From Gymnorhina tibicen (lineage: Eukaryota; Chordata; Aves; Passeriformes; Artamidae): a stretch of 64,000 bases of DNA. The translations under genes and the position numbers were made by a program. Positions 44,118-58,600 of the stretch are shown here, one piece after another. Each line of letters starts with the position of its first letter. Position 1 is the stretch's first letter. The notes below the pieces were generated by a model. That model saw nothing but the letters and a program-made list of their open reading frames with translations. It was not told where the DNA came from and did not search any database. The stretch spans positions 443,025-507,024 of the forward strand of contig VXAZ01007519.1 in the NCBI GenBank assembly GCA_013399875.1, given 5' to 3'.

Positions 44118-47100
44118 TGATGACATAATTGTGCCCCTGGGCCATTAGGAGTCATGAGGTGCAGCCAGGTGCTCCTGATCCGGCCATGGGTGTGATTTTC
44201 TGTCGTAACCACACCCTCAAGTGTTGTCTTACTGCAATTAGGAAATTTGTTCAGTTTGGGTCAAGTACTTCTATTAAGGTGCTCTTCACACCTAACGTGT
44301 TGTCATGGGAGAAACTTGTGGACCTCCAGGGCTGAGGGGTGTTCCTGCAACTAACAGGGAAGAGATCCTACTTCTCACCACTTTGATCTCCGCTTTTTTC
44401 CAAATTCAAACCTTCCCTTCAGGAAGACCCACTAATCTGAGCATTGATTCAGGTGCAAATAATGAAATGGCTCCCTTGGACAAGATGCTCCATTTTGTGT
44501 GTAACAGATGAGGAACCTTTAAAGAGTTTGTCACTTTTGCTTCCTGGGATTTCCATTTTGCAAGAAGGTCTTTTAAATCTTAAATATATGAGGGCCATGC
44601 TGCAGGAGAGACCAAACGACAGTTCCCTTTTGTAATTTGAAAATGCTTTGCTGTCCCAGGCTGGCTTGCCTTGCTGTCTTACTCTCAGTGTGGAAGCTAG
44701 GGGTTGAATCAGTGACACCTTCTCATTAAAGACTTGGTGTAGCAAAGTCCAACAGACAATGACATGCTCTGGCTATCATGGAGGTGAACAGGAAAGGGGG
44801 GCCTCCAGCAAACGGCGGAGTTTGTTCTCTGTGTCTTTCCTTGGGCAGAGCTGTCATTGCCTGCCACGTTTGCTGCAGTGCTGCAGGAGGTAAGAAATGA
44901 GACAGTCGAGCTTGAAGTGTTGCCAAGTCTTGCTGCAACTTTGGGGAAGCCTTTCCTGACAGTGTGCAGGAAAGTTCTTCCAGCATTGCCTGCTTGACCT
45001 GCAAGCACGGGAGGATGGCTCTCTGTTCTCATGCAGGGAAGCGCATGCAAGGCTTGTGCTATTTGCCCTACTCACAGCCAGCTAGGTACTGCCTAAAGTT
45101 GAAGTTTAAACTTTGGTTCCACCTGAACATTGCCTGAATAACTTCAAGATTTAGCTCACAGTATTTTGTTAGGAGAGTGTTGTTTTTTGGAAAGAGAGAC
45201 TGGTGCATTTTACCTCTCCAAAACTGAAAACCAACTTTCAGCACTAGCTAAAGTCCTGCTTTTCTTTGTATTGCCCAGACTGGACTATTTGAGGTGTAGC
45301 AGATCTTTTCTTACATGATAGTTGCCATTGTATACCTAATTAGAAATCAGCTTTAGCTTTCTGACAATAGCTGGCACAGATTATGTACACTCTAAGACAT
45401 CTTGTGAGATGATTAAAGTGTTGACTGAAAACACAGCACAGCAAAAGGAATGTTTCTCAAAGCAGGGCCACTTTACAGGTTGGTTAGTGTGTGTGTTGTG
45501 TTAAATGCAGCCCAGGCATAACTACCCTGACCTGGATGAACTCCCCAGAAATTAATCTGGTGCCTTATTTTTTGAGAAACAAAATCCTGAAATTCCTTCA
45601 GTTTCTGGCTCCTTTTAAAATTAAACAGATGTATATGAATATACTGCTTGTGAAGGGTGTCTGAATCACAGCCCTGGAAAATGAATTCCTCTTCTTACCC
45701 ACAAAACCAGCACATCACAAGCAGAGGGTGTGTGAGCTTCCCCACTCAACCCCATCCTCACATCTCATCCATGACCTAGAGGGGCAACCTCTAGCTAGGC
45801 ATAAGCGGGTGGCTCAGTTTCTGTACTTATTTAATCCTTGGCCAACCTGCCAAGGCTGCCAAAGAGGGTGCCAATTGTGGTGGTGGTTTCTGTGATGTGG
45901 ATAGTCATCCACTGGGAACTGGATTAAGACCATCAACTCATTTCAAATACTCTAGGCCACAAAGCTTCTGCCAACCAGTAACCATTTTTTTGGTCACTAC
46001 CGACTTGGGTCATGTTTGGATCAGCGATGAAAGGCTCCATATCCCAATACCAAGCCCCTGAGCCATACAGTTTCCCGGAATAATTTTTTTAAAGAAGGAA
46101 AACATTATTTTTTGTCCTAGATTCTACTTTGATCTGCTGATTTTTAATGTGCATATTGGCACTTTAAGATACATAATTTTCATTACTTGATTGTAGAAGG
46201 CTCAGATGATGGGAAGGATTTTGGAAGATGGCAGGTGGTAGACCCATGTGGTGTGATCCGAAATAAGCTCTCAGAGATAGTGGTTACACACTCTGGAGCC
46301 CCAGCTTACATTATATTTTAACCTAAAATTGATTTTAAACCTTCAAATTTATCTCACAATCCCTCAGGAGAAAAACTGCCATTAAAATTGAAGATCAGAT
46401 TCTCCACTGCTCTTGTTCTTTCAGAGATACCTAGTTGTGTGTCAGATCTGGTAGCATTTCCAGCAGCTGTTTATATTGTCAGTGGCCCCTGTTGAACCCA
46501 CCACAAATCTCTGTGCATGCCCACTAGCACCCCAAGTTGTTGGGATGTGATTTATTTCTCGGATACTGCGGAACTGCAGGAGACAGAGACTAAATCTTTC
46601 TGCTCAAATCACATGACCCAGCAGGGCAGGGAACCGGAGTGGGGTTCCAGCTTGACCCCCAAACCATAAGTCCTTCACTTCAGCACACCTGATAGTGGAA
46701 TTAGGGGCAGCTGAAATGGTTTTGTTGGTGATAAATAGTATTTCTTCCTGGGGCTGAGAGACCCAACCCAGAGAACACCAAAGGTTAGCAGCACATTTTC
46801 AGCACGCTGAATGAAATATTCTGGCCTTTCTCAGGTAATACGTAACCATGCAGTGTTGCCACCAGCTCTCCCTTGGGCTGAAGCTGTTCCTGAAGGGTAA
46901 CTGGTTTTGTTTCTCTGGGGGTAGTTTACATAGAAGCTAGCATGAGGGCACTACTTCGATTGCTTTAGTTCCTTGAAACAGTGAGTCACCTGTCTCTCGT
47001 CCCTATTACGCATGGAAGTGACGTGTGCTGGGATACCAAAGGAGTGACTGTTAAGATGATAGAGAATTCTGAGCAAATCCGTTACAGCTATGGCTATTCA

Positions 47101-50100
47101 GAAGCAACAAATAGAGGGAAAAATGATGGTGTTTATTGATGGTATTGTGAGGCTGTGGTAGGACCTGCTCTCTTGCACACAGGTGAAGTGCCAGAGGCAT
47201 CTTACCGGTGGTTCATTCGTCTTGGACTGTGAAACATATATTTTGGATTTCCTTTTATTTTGTTAAAAAGAAAAGGAAAAGATTTTACTTTATATATCCT
47301 TGTGCTGTGAAAAGTTATCCCTGTTAAGAGAAATAGAGGAAGATAAAGAGTAGGGAAGAAATTGTGCTTAAAAGATTATATGTAGCCATGTAGATATGCG
47401 TAGAAATAATAATTCTTTAGTTTTTTTTTTAAACTAAGTGTTTCTCTTCTCTCTTTCTCTGCTTATTTGGAGCCCTTTATATATAGTTTCTCTTTCCAGA
47501 GTATAAACTTCCCTTTCAGTAACAGCTGAGGCTCAAGTTCATGGAGAGCTGGAAGCATACAGGCTTTGGAGAGCTTGTAGTTACATCATATGTTTAAACA
47601 GACCATGTCACACACGTAGAAAACACAGCATATATGCAGTGCCCAGCTCCTTTGTATGTTCCCTGAGTATGAAGGGATTCCAAGACATGCTTAACTCTTC
47701 CCTAGAACAAGCTCTAAATTTGGGTGGCATCTCTCAATTTTACTTTTTCCCTTCCAAGCCCATTAAAAGTGAGCTGAAAATGTAACTTGTCAGAGAAATC
47801 TCAGTTTGGGACACACGAGTTTATGTAAGTCAGATTTTTCCTTTCAGCCTGTTGGCTGTGTGTGAAGACCATGCTTACCACCCTGGGAGTTTTGGGATGG
47901 GAGGTGATGAGGAGTGGCATGGGTGGGACAGCCAGGGAAAGGCCTGCATGTTCCCCAGGGAGAAGGGAATGAATGGAGAGAAGGGTTGGGTGGAAAAACC
48001 CATCGGGAAGGAGACCAACAACTGAAAGGAAGAAAGTAAGAAGTCCATGAAGCCTGGAAAAAATATATCTGGAGGATGAAACAGGCTTTAGGATGGCTGC
48101 CAGAGAGGGAGCTGGTTCTTGGGAGGTTCAGCATTTAGCCAAATCATTGCTCAACCGGTCCTGTTGGTCCAAGCCATGACCCCATCAGTTGGTCCGAAAT
48201 TTAATCACATGACAGCAGCTTTTTTGCCACTCAGCATGAGGATCACAGCCTGGAGAGGAGCATATCCTGGAATCAGAAGGCAAGTGGGGCGTTAGGAAGT
48301 ATGATCAGGAGGTGTGAGCAGCGTGGCTCAGGAAACCAAGCTCAGCCCAGAGACAACCCGCTGTGCGACTGTGGCTTATTTGTTTCCAGACAGGATGTGA
48401 CTGACCATTGCTGGCCAGGAGAGAGACAACAAAGGACAGAGTGCGGGTCATAGCTGGCTAGTTTCAGCTAGCAGAGCATGATCCCTTTTTTGAGAGGACA
48501 AGTACAGGAGAGGGAATGTAAAAGAGATAAGTGACAAAGCACAGTTTACATCAGTAAGAGAATTTTGTATTGGAAGATTTTCTGCATGGCTGCTCCACAT
48601 AAATTGTGCTCAGCTCTACGGCTGCAGAATTTTGGTGTCTCTGATGTGGCTCTTGAATTGTCCTAAGGACAGTTTTGCAATTTAACATCCAGGAAACATA
48701 AGGCCTTACATGGGTGCACTTTTAAACATAGGGATTCAGAAATGCTCTAATACTGATGGTCAAAAGGGGTGTGGAATAAAAGCTGTCTTTACAGGATTTA
48801 ATTTGTGGGTATGGGGTGAAAATACTGTTTAGCCTGAGAGTCCACAACCCCAGTGTGTACTGGGAATACACAATATTGCAAATCTTTGGTGTGATACTGG
48901 TGTGTGAGGCTGACCTCACAGTCACTGCTGAGGGGATGCTCAGCTTTTGCCTCCCTGTAGAGCATGAATTCATTTCAAAAGCCAAGCTTTCAGGGAGTAT
49001 AGCATTGTTTGTGTGCAGCCAAACCATAAGAGATTTTTTTCCCAAATTAAATTCAGCTCTTTCCTTGCCATCTTTAGAACTATTTTCAATATTTCAGCTG
49101 ACTGGGATCCAGTTTTTAAAATATATGTATATAGGAGTCTTCGCTTGGCACAGAATAGAAACCTTGGCTTTTATAGCATCCATGCACTACAAGGGTCTAG
49201 TTTATTACTTTGTAAAGTGGTTTTTGGGATATATCTTTCTTTATATAAAACTAAGTCCAGAACAATTCATATTTCACATCTCTCTTCTCTGTTGTTTTCT
49301 TCATGGATACAAATAGATACATAAGATTTATAAGGTATAAAAAGACTCCAGAGAAGGTCTGACTGATTATGAGTGGTTTTGGGATATTCTTAGAGCTCTC
49401 TTTTCAAAGTTGCACACCATTTTAGTTGAAATTGGTGCCTCATCCATACATATATGATTTCGGTGTGTGTCCAAGCCTGATTCTCAGAGCTTGACTCAGC
49501 AGTTTTCACCAGGGACATATATGTGTAGACCTGAGACGAGGCAAATATTAACATAAGCTGGCTATTGTGTGTCATCCTTCTCGGTAACTCAAACTCCTTG
49601 AGACAAGATTGGTATCTGAAGCAAGCTATCTTATCAAGGCTTGTCTCAGTGTAGCTATGCCATTTCAGTCTTGTCATACAATCTGAGCTGTATTTTCTTC
49701 TTCTCCCTCTCCTTTCTTCCCTCTATTATTGTTTCTAAAATAAAATGATTAAGGAAGGAGATAACTGATAGACAAACACATGAAACTCAAAGGAGGCTCA
49801 GAAACCACCTATAGTTCCCATCAGTGTATTCTACTATTTGGAATAAACCTCAAGTCACCCACTTTCCCTGAAATGTGAACCCCAAAATATCCTTCCCAGG
49901 GACCAGGAAGCACCTGGCAAATACCTGGAGGGAGACTTGCTCCCATGTTCAGCAACACATGCAGGCACACATGTGCAGTTGCCCAGGCAGAAGAGTAAAT
50001 GCTGGCTCCAGTGCTTCCAAGTTGAGAACACATATCTGGGCAAGCATAGGTTATTATAACTCTGGACAGCAAACCACGAAGGCATTCAAAGAATCACCAC

Positions 50101-51739
50101 CACAACATTTTACAGAATATTATTACAACTGTCACTAGTAGTTCTGTCAGAAATCTGGAAATTGCAAAGGACAAAAATTTAACTACTGAGGAGCAGGGAA
50201 TTCTCAAAAATTGTCTGGCAGTATGCTGGCACATTTGACCAGACAGAAAAGTGCTGGACTTTGCTGCTGACGATCCTGGAGATTAAAGAGGGAAAGTAGT
50301 GTCAGAATGATACTCGTGTGCCCCTCTTCCTTCAACATCCTAATGCATTCTCATTAGTGTTTTCATGTCTGCTTACTCTCCTCTATATTGCACCACCTCT
50401 GAAGCTGGACTAGCTCCAAGGACTAACTTGAATACTGCTCAAAATCTCACATCTCATTAGAGCTGAGACTCTGGAACAAGTTTGAGTTTTAAGAGAGAGG
50501 AAAGTAAATGGAGCTGTTCTCATATAACCTTTACCTACACCAGCAAAATATGTAACAGCAAGATTGCATTTAAATTATATCTGGTTGGGCATGACCTCTT
50601 CTGCTGTTAAAAGCCTTATTTAGTGCATTTATGTATTCTGATAAGATGCATGGCATTTTGTGTTGCTCCAAAATTTAATTTTACAATACGAATCCTTTCC
50701 CCTTGTTTCCTTGTTGCAAGAGGCTGTCAGAAGAGAAGTAGGGATTTGGACATAGGGATCTGAAAGCCAGCACTTTTGAAACTTGGGAAGCTTCCACAGG
50801 AAGGGGTTTTGGTAGTTTGAGTGCTTGGGATATCTTTTAGACAGGAGGTGGAGCAGGGCTGTCATGAAAAGGTGCAGAGCTTGAATTTTTTCTTTAAGCC
50901 CCACATCAGCAATGGCTCGGAGGAATCTTCTCCCCATTGCATCCTTTTTAGATGCTACTTCAACCCAAAGTGGTCCATGAGCACCTTGCCTAAAAGCTTT
51001 TGGTTGCGTTACTAGGAGTGAAATGATTAAGCACACTAATTACCATTTCTGCCAGATTTCGGGAAAGGCAGATTTGTGGCATGAACTGGGCAGCTCATGT
51101 TTCTCTTGGATTTAAGGTTTCAGGTTCCTTGCAGACTGAGGGGAGCAGTGAGGTTGCAGTAGCTGGTGTGTTGAAGGGCTAGTGAACTCATTACGGAAGC
51201 ACTCGTGATCAGAACGGGGCTGCAGCTCCAGCAGTGAGTGAGGACATGTTCATGTAGTTGGCCCCAGTTCCCGTCTGTGGGAGAGCCTGCCAGTGTGTGT
51301 GCAAAGTGCTGCTGGGGGTGTGTAAGCTGCTGGCAGCAAAGCCTTGTTGCCTCTGTCATCATGTATTCCAGGGATGGCTTTCTCGGAGCCCCACGCATTG
51401 CACAAGGAGACCCTGTGGGTGCTCCCATACGCTGGGAAGGGATTGCCGCACCCAGAGTAATGCTGTACCTGCCTTCTGTGTTCTTCCGTGACGCCCTGTA
51501 CAGAAAAAAGGTTTATCCTGGAAACACCTGAGGGAGTTATGAAACATTATTTTTACTGCTGGTCATGCCCACCTCCCTCCAAAGCCAGGTGTCTCTAATA
51601 CTGATAGTTCAGGGTCTTGTCTGTAACACAGTACTGGCATTGTAGAGGTGTGAAAGTGCCCAGTTGTGCAAAATCCTTTTGGCTGGCACTGCTCTTGGCA
51701 TTTGGTGAAGATCTGGAAATCAAAGTTCAACTTCAGTTT

Positions 51740-51968
51740 GACAGAACAGGAGGACATGGGCTCAAGCTGTGCCAGGGGATGTTCAGGCTGGAAATCAGGA
51801 AGAATTTCTTCATGGAAGGGACTGTAGACACTGGCTGCCTTGGGAGGTGTTGGAGTCCCCATCCCTGGAGGTGTCCAAGGAACACCTTGGTTGATAAGGT
51901 GGGGATCGATCACGGGCTGGACTTGATGATCTGGGAGGTCTTTTACAACCTTAATGGTTCCATGATCA
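51740..51968 (+). mobile_element. CR1 LINE 3' end, sense orientation
   Basis: Blocks in the sense order of avian CR1 are visible: 'gacagaacaggaggacatgg', 'ctcaagctgtgccagggga', 'aggaagaatttcttcatgg', 'catccctggaggtgtcc', and 'ggctggacttgatgatctgg' followed by 'ggtcttttacaacc'. It is the only substantial CR1 here that shares the WNT7B strand. The ORFs at 51563-52087 derive from it. Confidence 0.85.
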
Positions 51969-54900
51969 TGTCCTCTCACTTTGGTCCCAGAGCTGGATGG
52001 GATATTTTGTTGTTTAGTGTAGTTAGTTGCAACCAGGAGAAAATGCAATTGTATTTTTCTAAGTATAAAAAGCCTCATAAGCTATAGACCGCAGGGTGAA
52101 TGAGAATGTGTCAGACCAGGGGTGTTTTTAGGCAACCTGAGGCTATGAACTATGTAAAATCGTGGGTTGCTGTAGAGTCATATCCTCTAAGGCCTAGAAA
52201 TGGACAGAAGACACTTCCTAGCTCCTCAGGGGCGCAGAATGCTCTTTTCCAGCCGAAATGACTTATGAGATATTACACATGAAGCCTGTCAGTCATCCAA
52301 GGCTGACTATTGTGTCTAACGTAGGAAATACTGATTCTGGGGGGAAATATGTTTATGTACGTGCTGGTGGTTTTATAACTGCTGCTTAGGTTTGGGGCTT
52401 CAGAAGTGTCTCCAGGGAGCCTGGGTTAATGGGTACAAGAGGTGCAGGATGAGTACCATAGGAGGATTTCCACAGCTTAGCAGCTGATATCACCACAATG
52501 TAAGTGATAGCAGTGTCTTGCTGAACAAAGCAATCTGTTGTACTGGGTTCCTGTCTAAGGTCAGTTCTGGCATTTTGTGGCCAAATTTCACCAAAACGCT
52601 TAAGTCTGGGACTACCCCACTGGCTCTGGCTTGAAATCAGTGGGAGCATATGCATGTTTAAAACTTCGTACATGCGCTTTAGAGCATGCCAAAAGCCCAT
52701 GCCTGGTGTGCTCCGCAGGGCCAGCACCAAGAGGCTGAGTGCCATCAGCAGCTGCCAGTGACGTGCGTGCTTTAGTCACAGCCTGCTCCCCCGGGTGGGT
52801 GGTTGCTTCACCAGACTGTTTTCAGTTATATTTTTATTCCTGACCAGGGATGTTTTGTTTGTCCCTTTCCTCTCAGACCTTCGCTTGGACAGTTTGTGTT
52901 GCTCTTTTTAAGAGCCTTTAGCAAAGGAGCTCAGACCTCTAGGGAATCTGCCTGCAATCAGCAAAATCGAAAGCGACAAATCTGCACAGGGAACGTGCTG
53001 GATATGTAACATCACGTACTGTCCAAAGGAGATATGAGCTCTTCAGGAAATCAGAGTGCTCCTGTGCTGGAAATATGGCTTTCAACTCTTTGGAAACTTT
53101 GGCTGCTGGACAGATTTCCTTTTAATTATCTGTCTCTGAAGCCATTACTAGCACTGCTAAAAGCTTAGTGAAGGTAGTCACCTTCTCTGAAGGCCTGAAG
53201 AACACTCATTCCCTTGCATGTGTGCACTATTGCCAGTACACTCTGCTAAAGATGCACATGTTCCCTGGCTATGCCTATAGCCTGCATCCCACGCCGCTGC
53301 CTCTTTTCACAGAGGTGCCCCTAGAGCTGCCTCACCACCCCATATATACACAAAGATGTGGTGTGACCCTTTATTCCTGGTCTTCTCCAACTCTGCTCTA
53401 GGAGTGGTCACCCCAACATTGTCCTTTCCCATTCACTGCCATTCTAACATTTGCTGTTTATTTATTTTAAGCTGGACTCTACAGCTGCCCAAAGAAAGTA
53501 TGTTCTAGCAGAGTCCATCATCAGCACCCATGGGGTTCATCATCCACCACCCATCCCCTGGTCTAGCAGGGAAGGAAAGGGGAAAACATGCACAGGCAAG
53601 GTCCTGCACAAGACAGGAACACTAAGGCAACAATCAGGAGCACAGATACTAATCCTGGCTTCCTAATATACTCATTGCCAGTGAGAACAGTAATTTCTTT
53701 GAAGTCCCCAGAGACTTGTAGACTTAAATGGACTTTGGCTCAGGTTGCCTTTGTTTGATACAATAATTTGCTTTAATGATGTGAGTCAAATTACTCCAGT
53801 TCCCTTCCAGTTTGACACGCAGCTGATTGAAGGGGAGGGTGTGGAGGTTGCAGTAGGAGGGAGGAAGAGGGAATAGTCTCCTTTGAAAGCAGATAAATGT
53901 TACCACTTCTAATTGCGTAAAAATGAAAAGCTAAGCCATAAACTGGAGTGCAAGTCTGAGATTACTTGACACCCTGTTATTCAAATACAGAATGCTGGAT
54001 GGAGCAGATAGAGAGGAGCTTAATGTTGGAAAAGGCACTTATCTTCACTTGTGAAACCCCTATGTGTGTGAGATGTAATCCCCAGCCTAGCAGAGGAAGA
54101 TTAGTTCACCCCCATCAGCATTAACAGGCATGGACACGAGACTGTAACACCAGACCCACATGGCCCCTGATCTGTGGAGAACTGACACCTCAATCTGGCC
54201 ATAGCTTGGGCCCCTTTATCATGAAACATTTGAAACCCACCCATCTGTCATGTACTGATGAACATGTAAAGGAATCATTTTGCTATGAGAATTGACTTTC
54301 CAGTCCAATTAACCCCGTGGAAAGACTCTTGCTGTTTTCAACAAGCTTTGGATCAAGGCCAGGAGTGGCTGATAACACACACCGCACGTTCCTGCGTGGC
54401 CCAGAAGGACAGCAGGTATTGCTGCTAATGTTTGGCAGCTCCTGTTCAAGCCAAAGCATACCAGAGTGGCTCCTCAGAGATGACTTGCTATGGAGTGACA
54501 GAAAATTGGCCTCGGTGCTAAAATCCAGAGCTGTTTTCAAAGTCAACTGGAATACATATTTGTGTATCGGATTTTTCCTTTGAAAAATTCAATATGCGGA
54601 AACCACAATTGCTCCATGATAAGAGGTAAACAAAGAAAAGAACAAAAGGAGCTGTGAAAGGCAGTGGCGTGTTGCAATCTATTTGAGTGTTTATCTGCAG
54701 CAACATGCAGAGGTGGATTCATACTGCCAAATTTAGGCAATGAGGAGAGGTTCTCACGTTAGGAGTCTGGTCTCCCTGGGTGCCTCCTGTAGTTAACGGA
54801 GAGACAGGCAGGTCCATAGGGTAATTCAATCTACCTCTGCTCTGAATCATCTTGGGAGGTGTCTGGCTCTTTCCTTGATGGTAGAGGGAACCTGGTGCAC

Positions 54901-55360
54901 CTGGTTGCCTCCCTCAGGTGCATCTAGCAGCACTGTGAATGGACAGAAAACAGGATCCAGTGAAGAAGTCTGCCAAAACTCAGGATGTTCTATGATTCTG
55001 TGAAAAATCTGTTTTTAACTCCCTTTAAAATTAATTCAACATAGCCTGGTTGCCTGAATGCTGAGCTGCAAGAGAATTAGAAGGGAGCAAATGGGATGCT
55101 AAAGAGGCAGAGGACCAAACTCTGCTCTGTGCCTGTGATCCACCACATGCAAGGAACCCAAGCAGTGTTGGGGGAAATACAGCAGTGGCAGTCTTTGTGC
55201 TGCATGGATTTTTGAGTTGCTAAATTGGAGCTGTTAAGAGCCCCTCATAAATTGAAATAGTTCTGAGTTGCTGCACCAGTGGCATCCTTCTTCAGGCTGC
55301 TGGACTGAGGAGGGTGATGACATTGATAAATGACTACAGTTCTTTGAAAGTGGGATAGTG
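51969..55360. other. Intron 1, no exon seen
   Basis: No recognised exon. A possible CR1 tail remnant, GTTCTATGATTCTGTGA, lies at 54987-55003. Other ORFs are short and unrecognised. Confidence 0.5.
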
Positions 55361-55646
55361 TATCATCCTGAGTTGGAAGGAACACACAAGGTTCATTGAG
55401 TCCAACTCCTGGCCCTGCATAGACACCCCTCAATCCCATCGTGTGCCTGAGAGCATTGTCCAAGTGCTCCTGGAGCTCTGGCAGCCTTGGGGCTGTGACC
55501 ACTGCTCTGGGGAGCCTGGTCAGTGTCTGACCACCCTCTGGGAGAAGAACCTTTTCCTAATATTCAAACTAACTCTCCCCTGACACAGCTTCCACTTATA
55601 CCAACCCACTGCTGTTCCTGAGGCCAAGAAGCTTCTCCAGCTTTGT
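55361..55646 (-). mobile_element. CR1 LINE 3' fragment
   Basis: 'cctgagttggaagg', 'gagtccaactcctggccctg', 'cgtgtgcctgagagcattg', 'ggggagcctggtcagtg' and 'gaccaccctctggg' follow in the order of a reverse-oriented CR1. The octamer tail is lost. Confidence 0.82.
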
Positions 55647-58600
55647 TTTGGGTTATCAATGTACAAGTGAGAAGGAAGCAGAGCAAAGGTGTTTTCTCAA
55701 ACAGGTTAGGGGTTCGGCAGCACCTTGGGCAGAGGGAACATAATCTCTAGAGCTGCCAACGTGTGCTTGGGACTTCCAGGCAGTGAGGGTGAGTCACAGG
55801 GAGGGACAGAGAGAGAGAAAGAGAAGGGAGCTCAGATCTGGGAAGGTAGGGAGTGTGGGTGGAAGGCAATTACCAGGAAAGAGCAAACGGTTGCTGTGTG
55901 AGTCAATCGAACCCTATAGATACTAATAGTTATCATAAATACCAAAGAGGTTTTAGCAACCACAATTTTCAGAAAGTAATGAAGGAAAACTGTTTCCTGT
56001 GGTTAGAAGGACCAGAGAAGACGACGTGAGTGGAGGAAGAGGAGGTATCAGGACTGCAAATGCAAGGAAAGGGGTATTGTGGAGTATGACATAATGGAAT
56101 ATGGATTAGCAGCAATTATGTGGCATGGGCAACAAGATCGGATGATTAGCTTTTCCAGAAAGATGCTGTGCTGTTTTTCCCAGTAATCTCTTATTAAATG
56201 GGTGCTAGAATGCATGAACAATACAAGAAAACCCCTTCTTATTCTAGTGGCTTTTCTTTCCATAACTCAATAAATTTTGCCCATAAAGCGTTGCAGGACA
56301 GTATTTTTTTTTTTTTCTAGTGCTGCTTCATTTCAGTGTTATGTGTCTTGCTTGCTTTGGTTTTTAGGTGGCACTGAATGTGAGGCTTGCAGTCTGCAAA
56401 GATGTTTTTAGCTCTCGAAGTTTCTTTTTGGGAGTTCTGTCAATGCAGAGATCACTGTTTACTGCTTTTACTTGCAACGTTATCCCTTACAAGGGCCTGC
56501 ACTGTGGGTTGCAATAGCCTGTCAGTGATTCATTTATTTTCTTTCTTAAGAAAATGCATTGAAAGGTGAATAAGCATTATAACAATCTTTTTACTCAGCT
56601 TTTAGATTTTAATAACAAAACAGACATGAAATAAAAAAGGTGGAAGTGCATCTTTGAAGCTAAGGCAGCAAAAAAATGTCTAGGACAATGCAAAATTTTC
56701 CTTAACCCTTTTAAAATGTTATAAAGCCTAAATTTTGGGCATTCCCAAAATTCAGAAGTGAGTTTTTTCCCCATTTTCTGAAGGACAGTGAATTTCAAAT
56801 GTAATTGTCAATAATGGACCTAAGCCATTTCAACTGATTCCATTTACAGGCGAAGTGTACCGCTACTCAGAATGGATATAAGGGTGGGAAACTGGGCCAC
56901 AGATGTAAGTGAGGGCTATACATACAAACCAGAGCAGGGAGAGAGAGTTTTTATCTGAAATTATAGGAGGGATTGTTATGCATTTGGTATGGTGTCAAGA
57001 CTTCTCCTGTTCTGTGACAGGAAATTTCTGCCTCAGTAACTTCAGATGAGACAGTTCAGAAGATGCTTAGAAAAGAGGCTGCAGAAAGCGATGCTGCCCT
57101 CGCCTTCGTGTTTCTGTCATAATGTGCTTTTGAACAGAGAGTTGCACTTGGTATCCAAGTTGTGTCCAGATTTGGTATTTGAAAGCTCCCTTTTGGGTTA
57201 AAATTTCAGTCTAGTAGTTATTTCTTTTTTTCTGACAACTGCCAATGGATCCTGAATGTGGTTCCCACCTAAGCATGCATTAGTATCTGATCTCTAATTC
57301 AGTCACGCGTTTCTGCAGTATTTCTGCCTTGGGGCACTTACTTCAAGTGGCTCTGGGTTGAAGGCTTTCCTCCAGGGGCTGTGTCTGGGCACGCGTTGTG
57401 GAGGGGGAGCAGAAGGCTCCTCTGAGTCAAGGATTTGAGTATTGCTATATGAAAGTTTTTAGTTTTTAAGTGAGTAGTAGCTATTCCCTGTATTTGGTTG
57501 CTTGATTCAGGTTCCCAAAATGTGGTTTGCTGAAACAGGGAGTGATCCCAGCTGCAGAAGTCAGAAGGATCAGACAAAAAAAATGTTTTGAAGGCTGAAG
57601 TCCTAAGAGTTGTCAAACTCAACCCCTTGGACCAGTGAATACTTCACATCTAAATCTTGCTGAATTTCTAAGGGGGGAGGAGTAATGTCTCCTCTCCTCA
57701 AAGGGGTATTATGGGATGATTTTTCTGTGATTCTCTCACACATTGTATTGATCATCACTATACAAAAGGCAAGGTCAAGCTCAGAATCTTTCAATAAAAT
57801 GGAGTTTGAAATGGTTATAAAGCCTGGGTGTGCACAGTGAACAAGGAGGAAGCAAGACAACACAATTCCTCATCTAGGGGTGCATCCACCCTGTGCACCA
57901 AGTGGTTGAGAGGGTCCTGTGGAAAAAAAAAGTTGTGTTGCTGTAGAACTGCAGGCTGCATTCCTGTGCATGCACAGGAGACAGGTGAATTCAAGTTTCC
58001 CTGTCAGTCCTTGTCCTGGCATTTTCTGACTTGCAAGTGTTTGACCTCATGACCTGAAAATGTTAGTGTAGAGTTGCTTTCTATCACTTAATATTATGTA
58101 TGCTTAGAGAGGTTTGAATGGAAAGACTGGCAGAATGAACTAGGACATAAAACCCTGAAGTAAACTGGTTTTTTTTTTCATTTTAGGGAACAGTTCTTTT
58201 CGTACTTAATTTTCTGAGGCTTCATCTATGATATAATATATTGGCTCACTCACTTTTAAATTGCCAAGTTAATTGAAGCCTGTTAAATCCTAGAGTTCAA
58301 CAGTTTGGCATTTCAGAGGCATTGCTCAAATTTATCCATCATATTGCTCTAATGACATTGGTGTTTGGCTTATGGTACCCCTTTCATTTTGGAAGGCTAA
58401 TCCTTCTAGTCCTACTCACAGTGAAGAGATGCATCAACTTGGCCTGTTACACTGGGCTCCTTTGTGTCAACAACTCAGTAAACAAAGAGACATATCTGGA
58501 TGCCTTTGCAGGCAACAAAAAAGAAGAACTACTTTGTGTATTGCCAAAGAAACAAGCATTCACAGGGCAAATGAAAACTTTGCTACGTGGGTGATGGAAA

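Larger units (their letters stand above)
36441..51739. other. Intron 1 interior, no exon seen
   Basis: Long AT-rich to mixed sequence without recognised exons, transposons or RNA genes. ORFs such as 39636-40139 (-, 167 codons) and 48816-49316 (+, 166 codons) are hydrophobic, unlike known families, and lack splice support. Short symmetrical motifs at 37890-37909 and 43303-43318 and a weak CTCF-like word at 44103-44117 are listed separately. The part at 37040-37330 has the texture of a conserved element. Confidence 0.45.

Noticed and set aside
48816..49316. 166-codon hydrophobic ORF
   Set aside because: The Phe/Leu/Ile-rich translation is typical of AT-rich DNA read in one frame; an overlapping 103-codon frame looks equally plausible.
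53405..53430. Possible WNT7B exon 2 fragment (CCAACATTGTC)
   Set aside because: The surrounding frame does not encode the conserved exon 2 residues; coincidental word match only.
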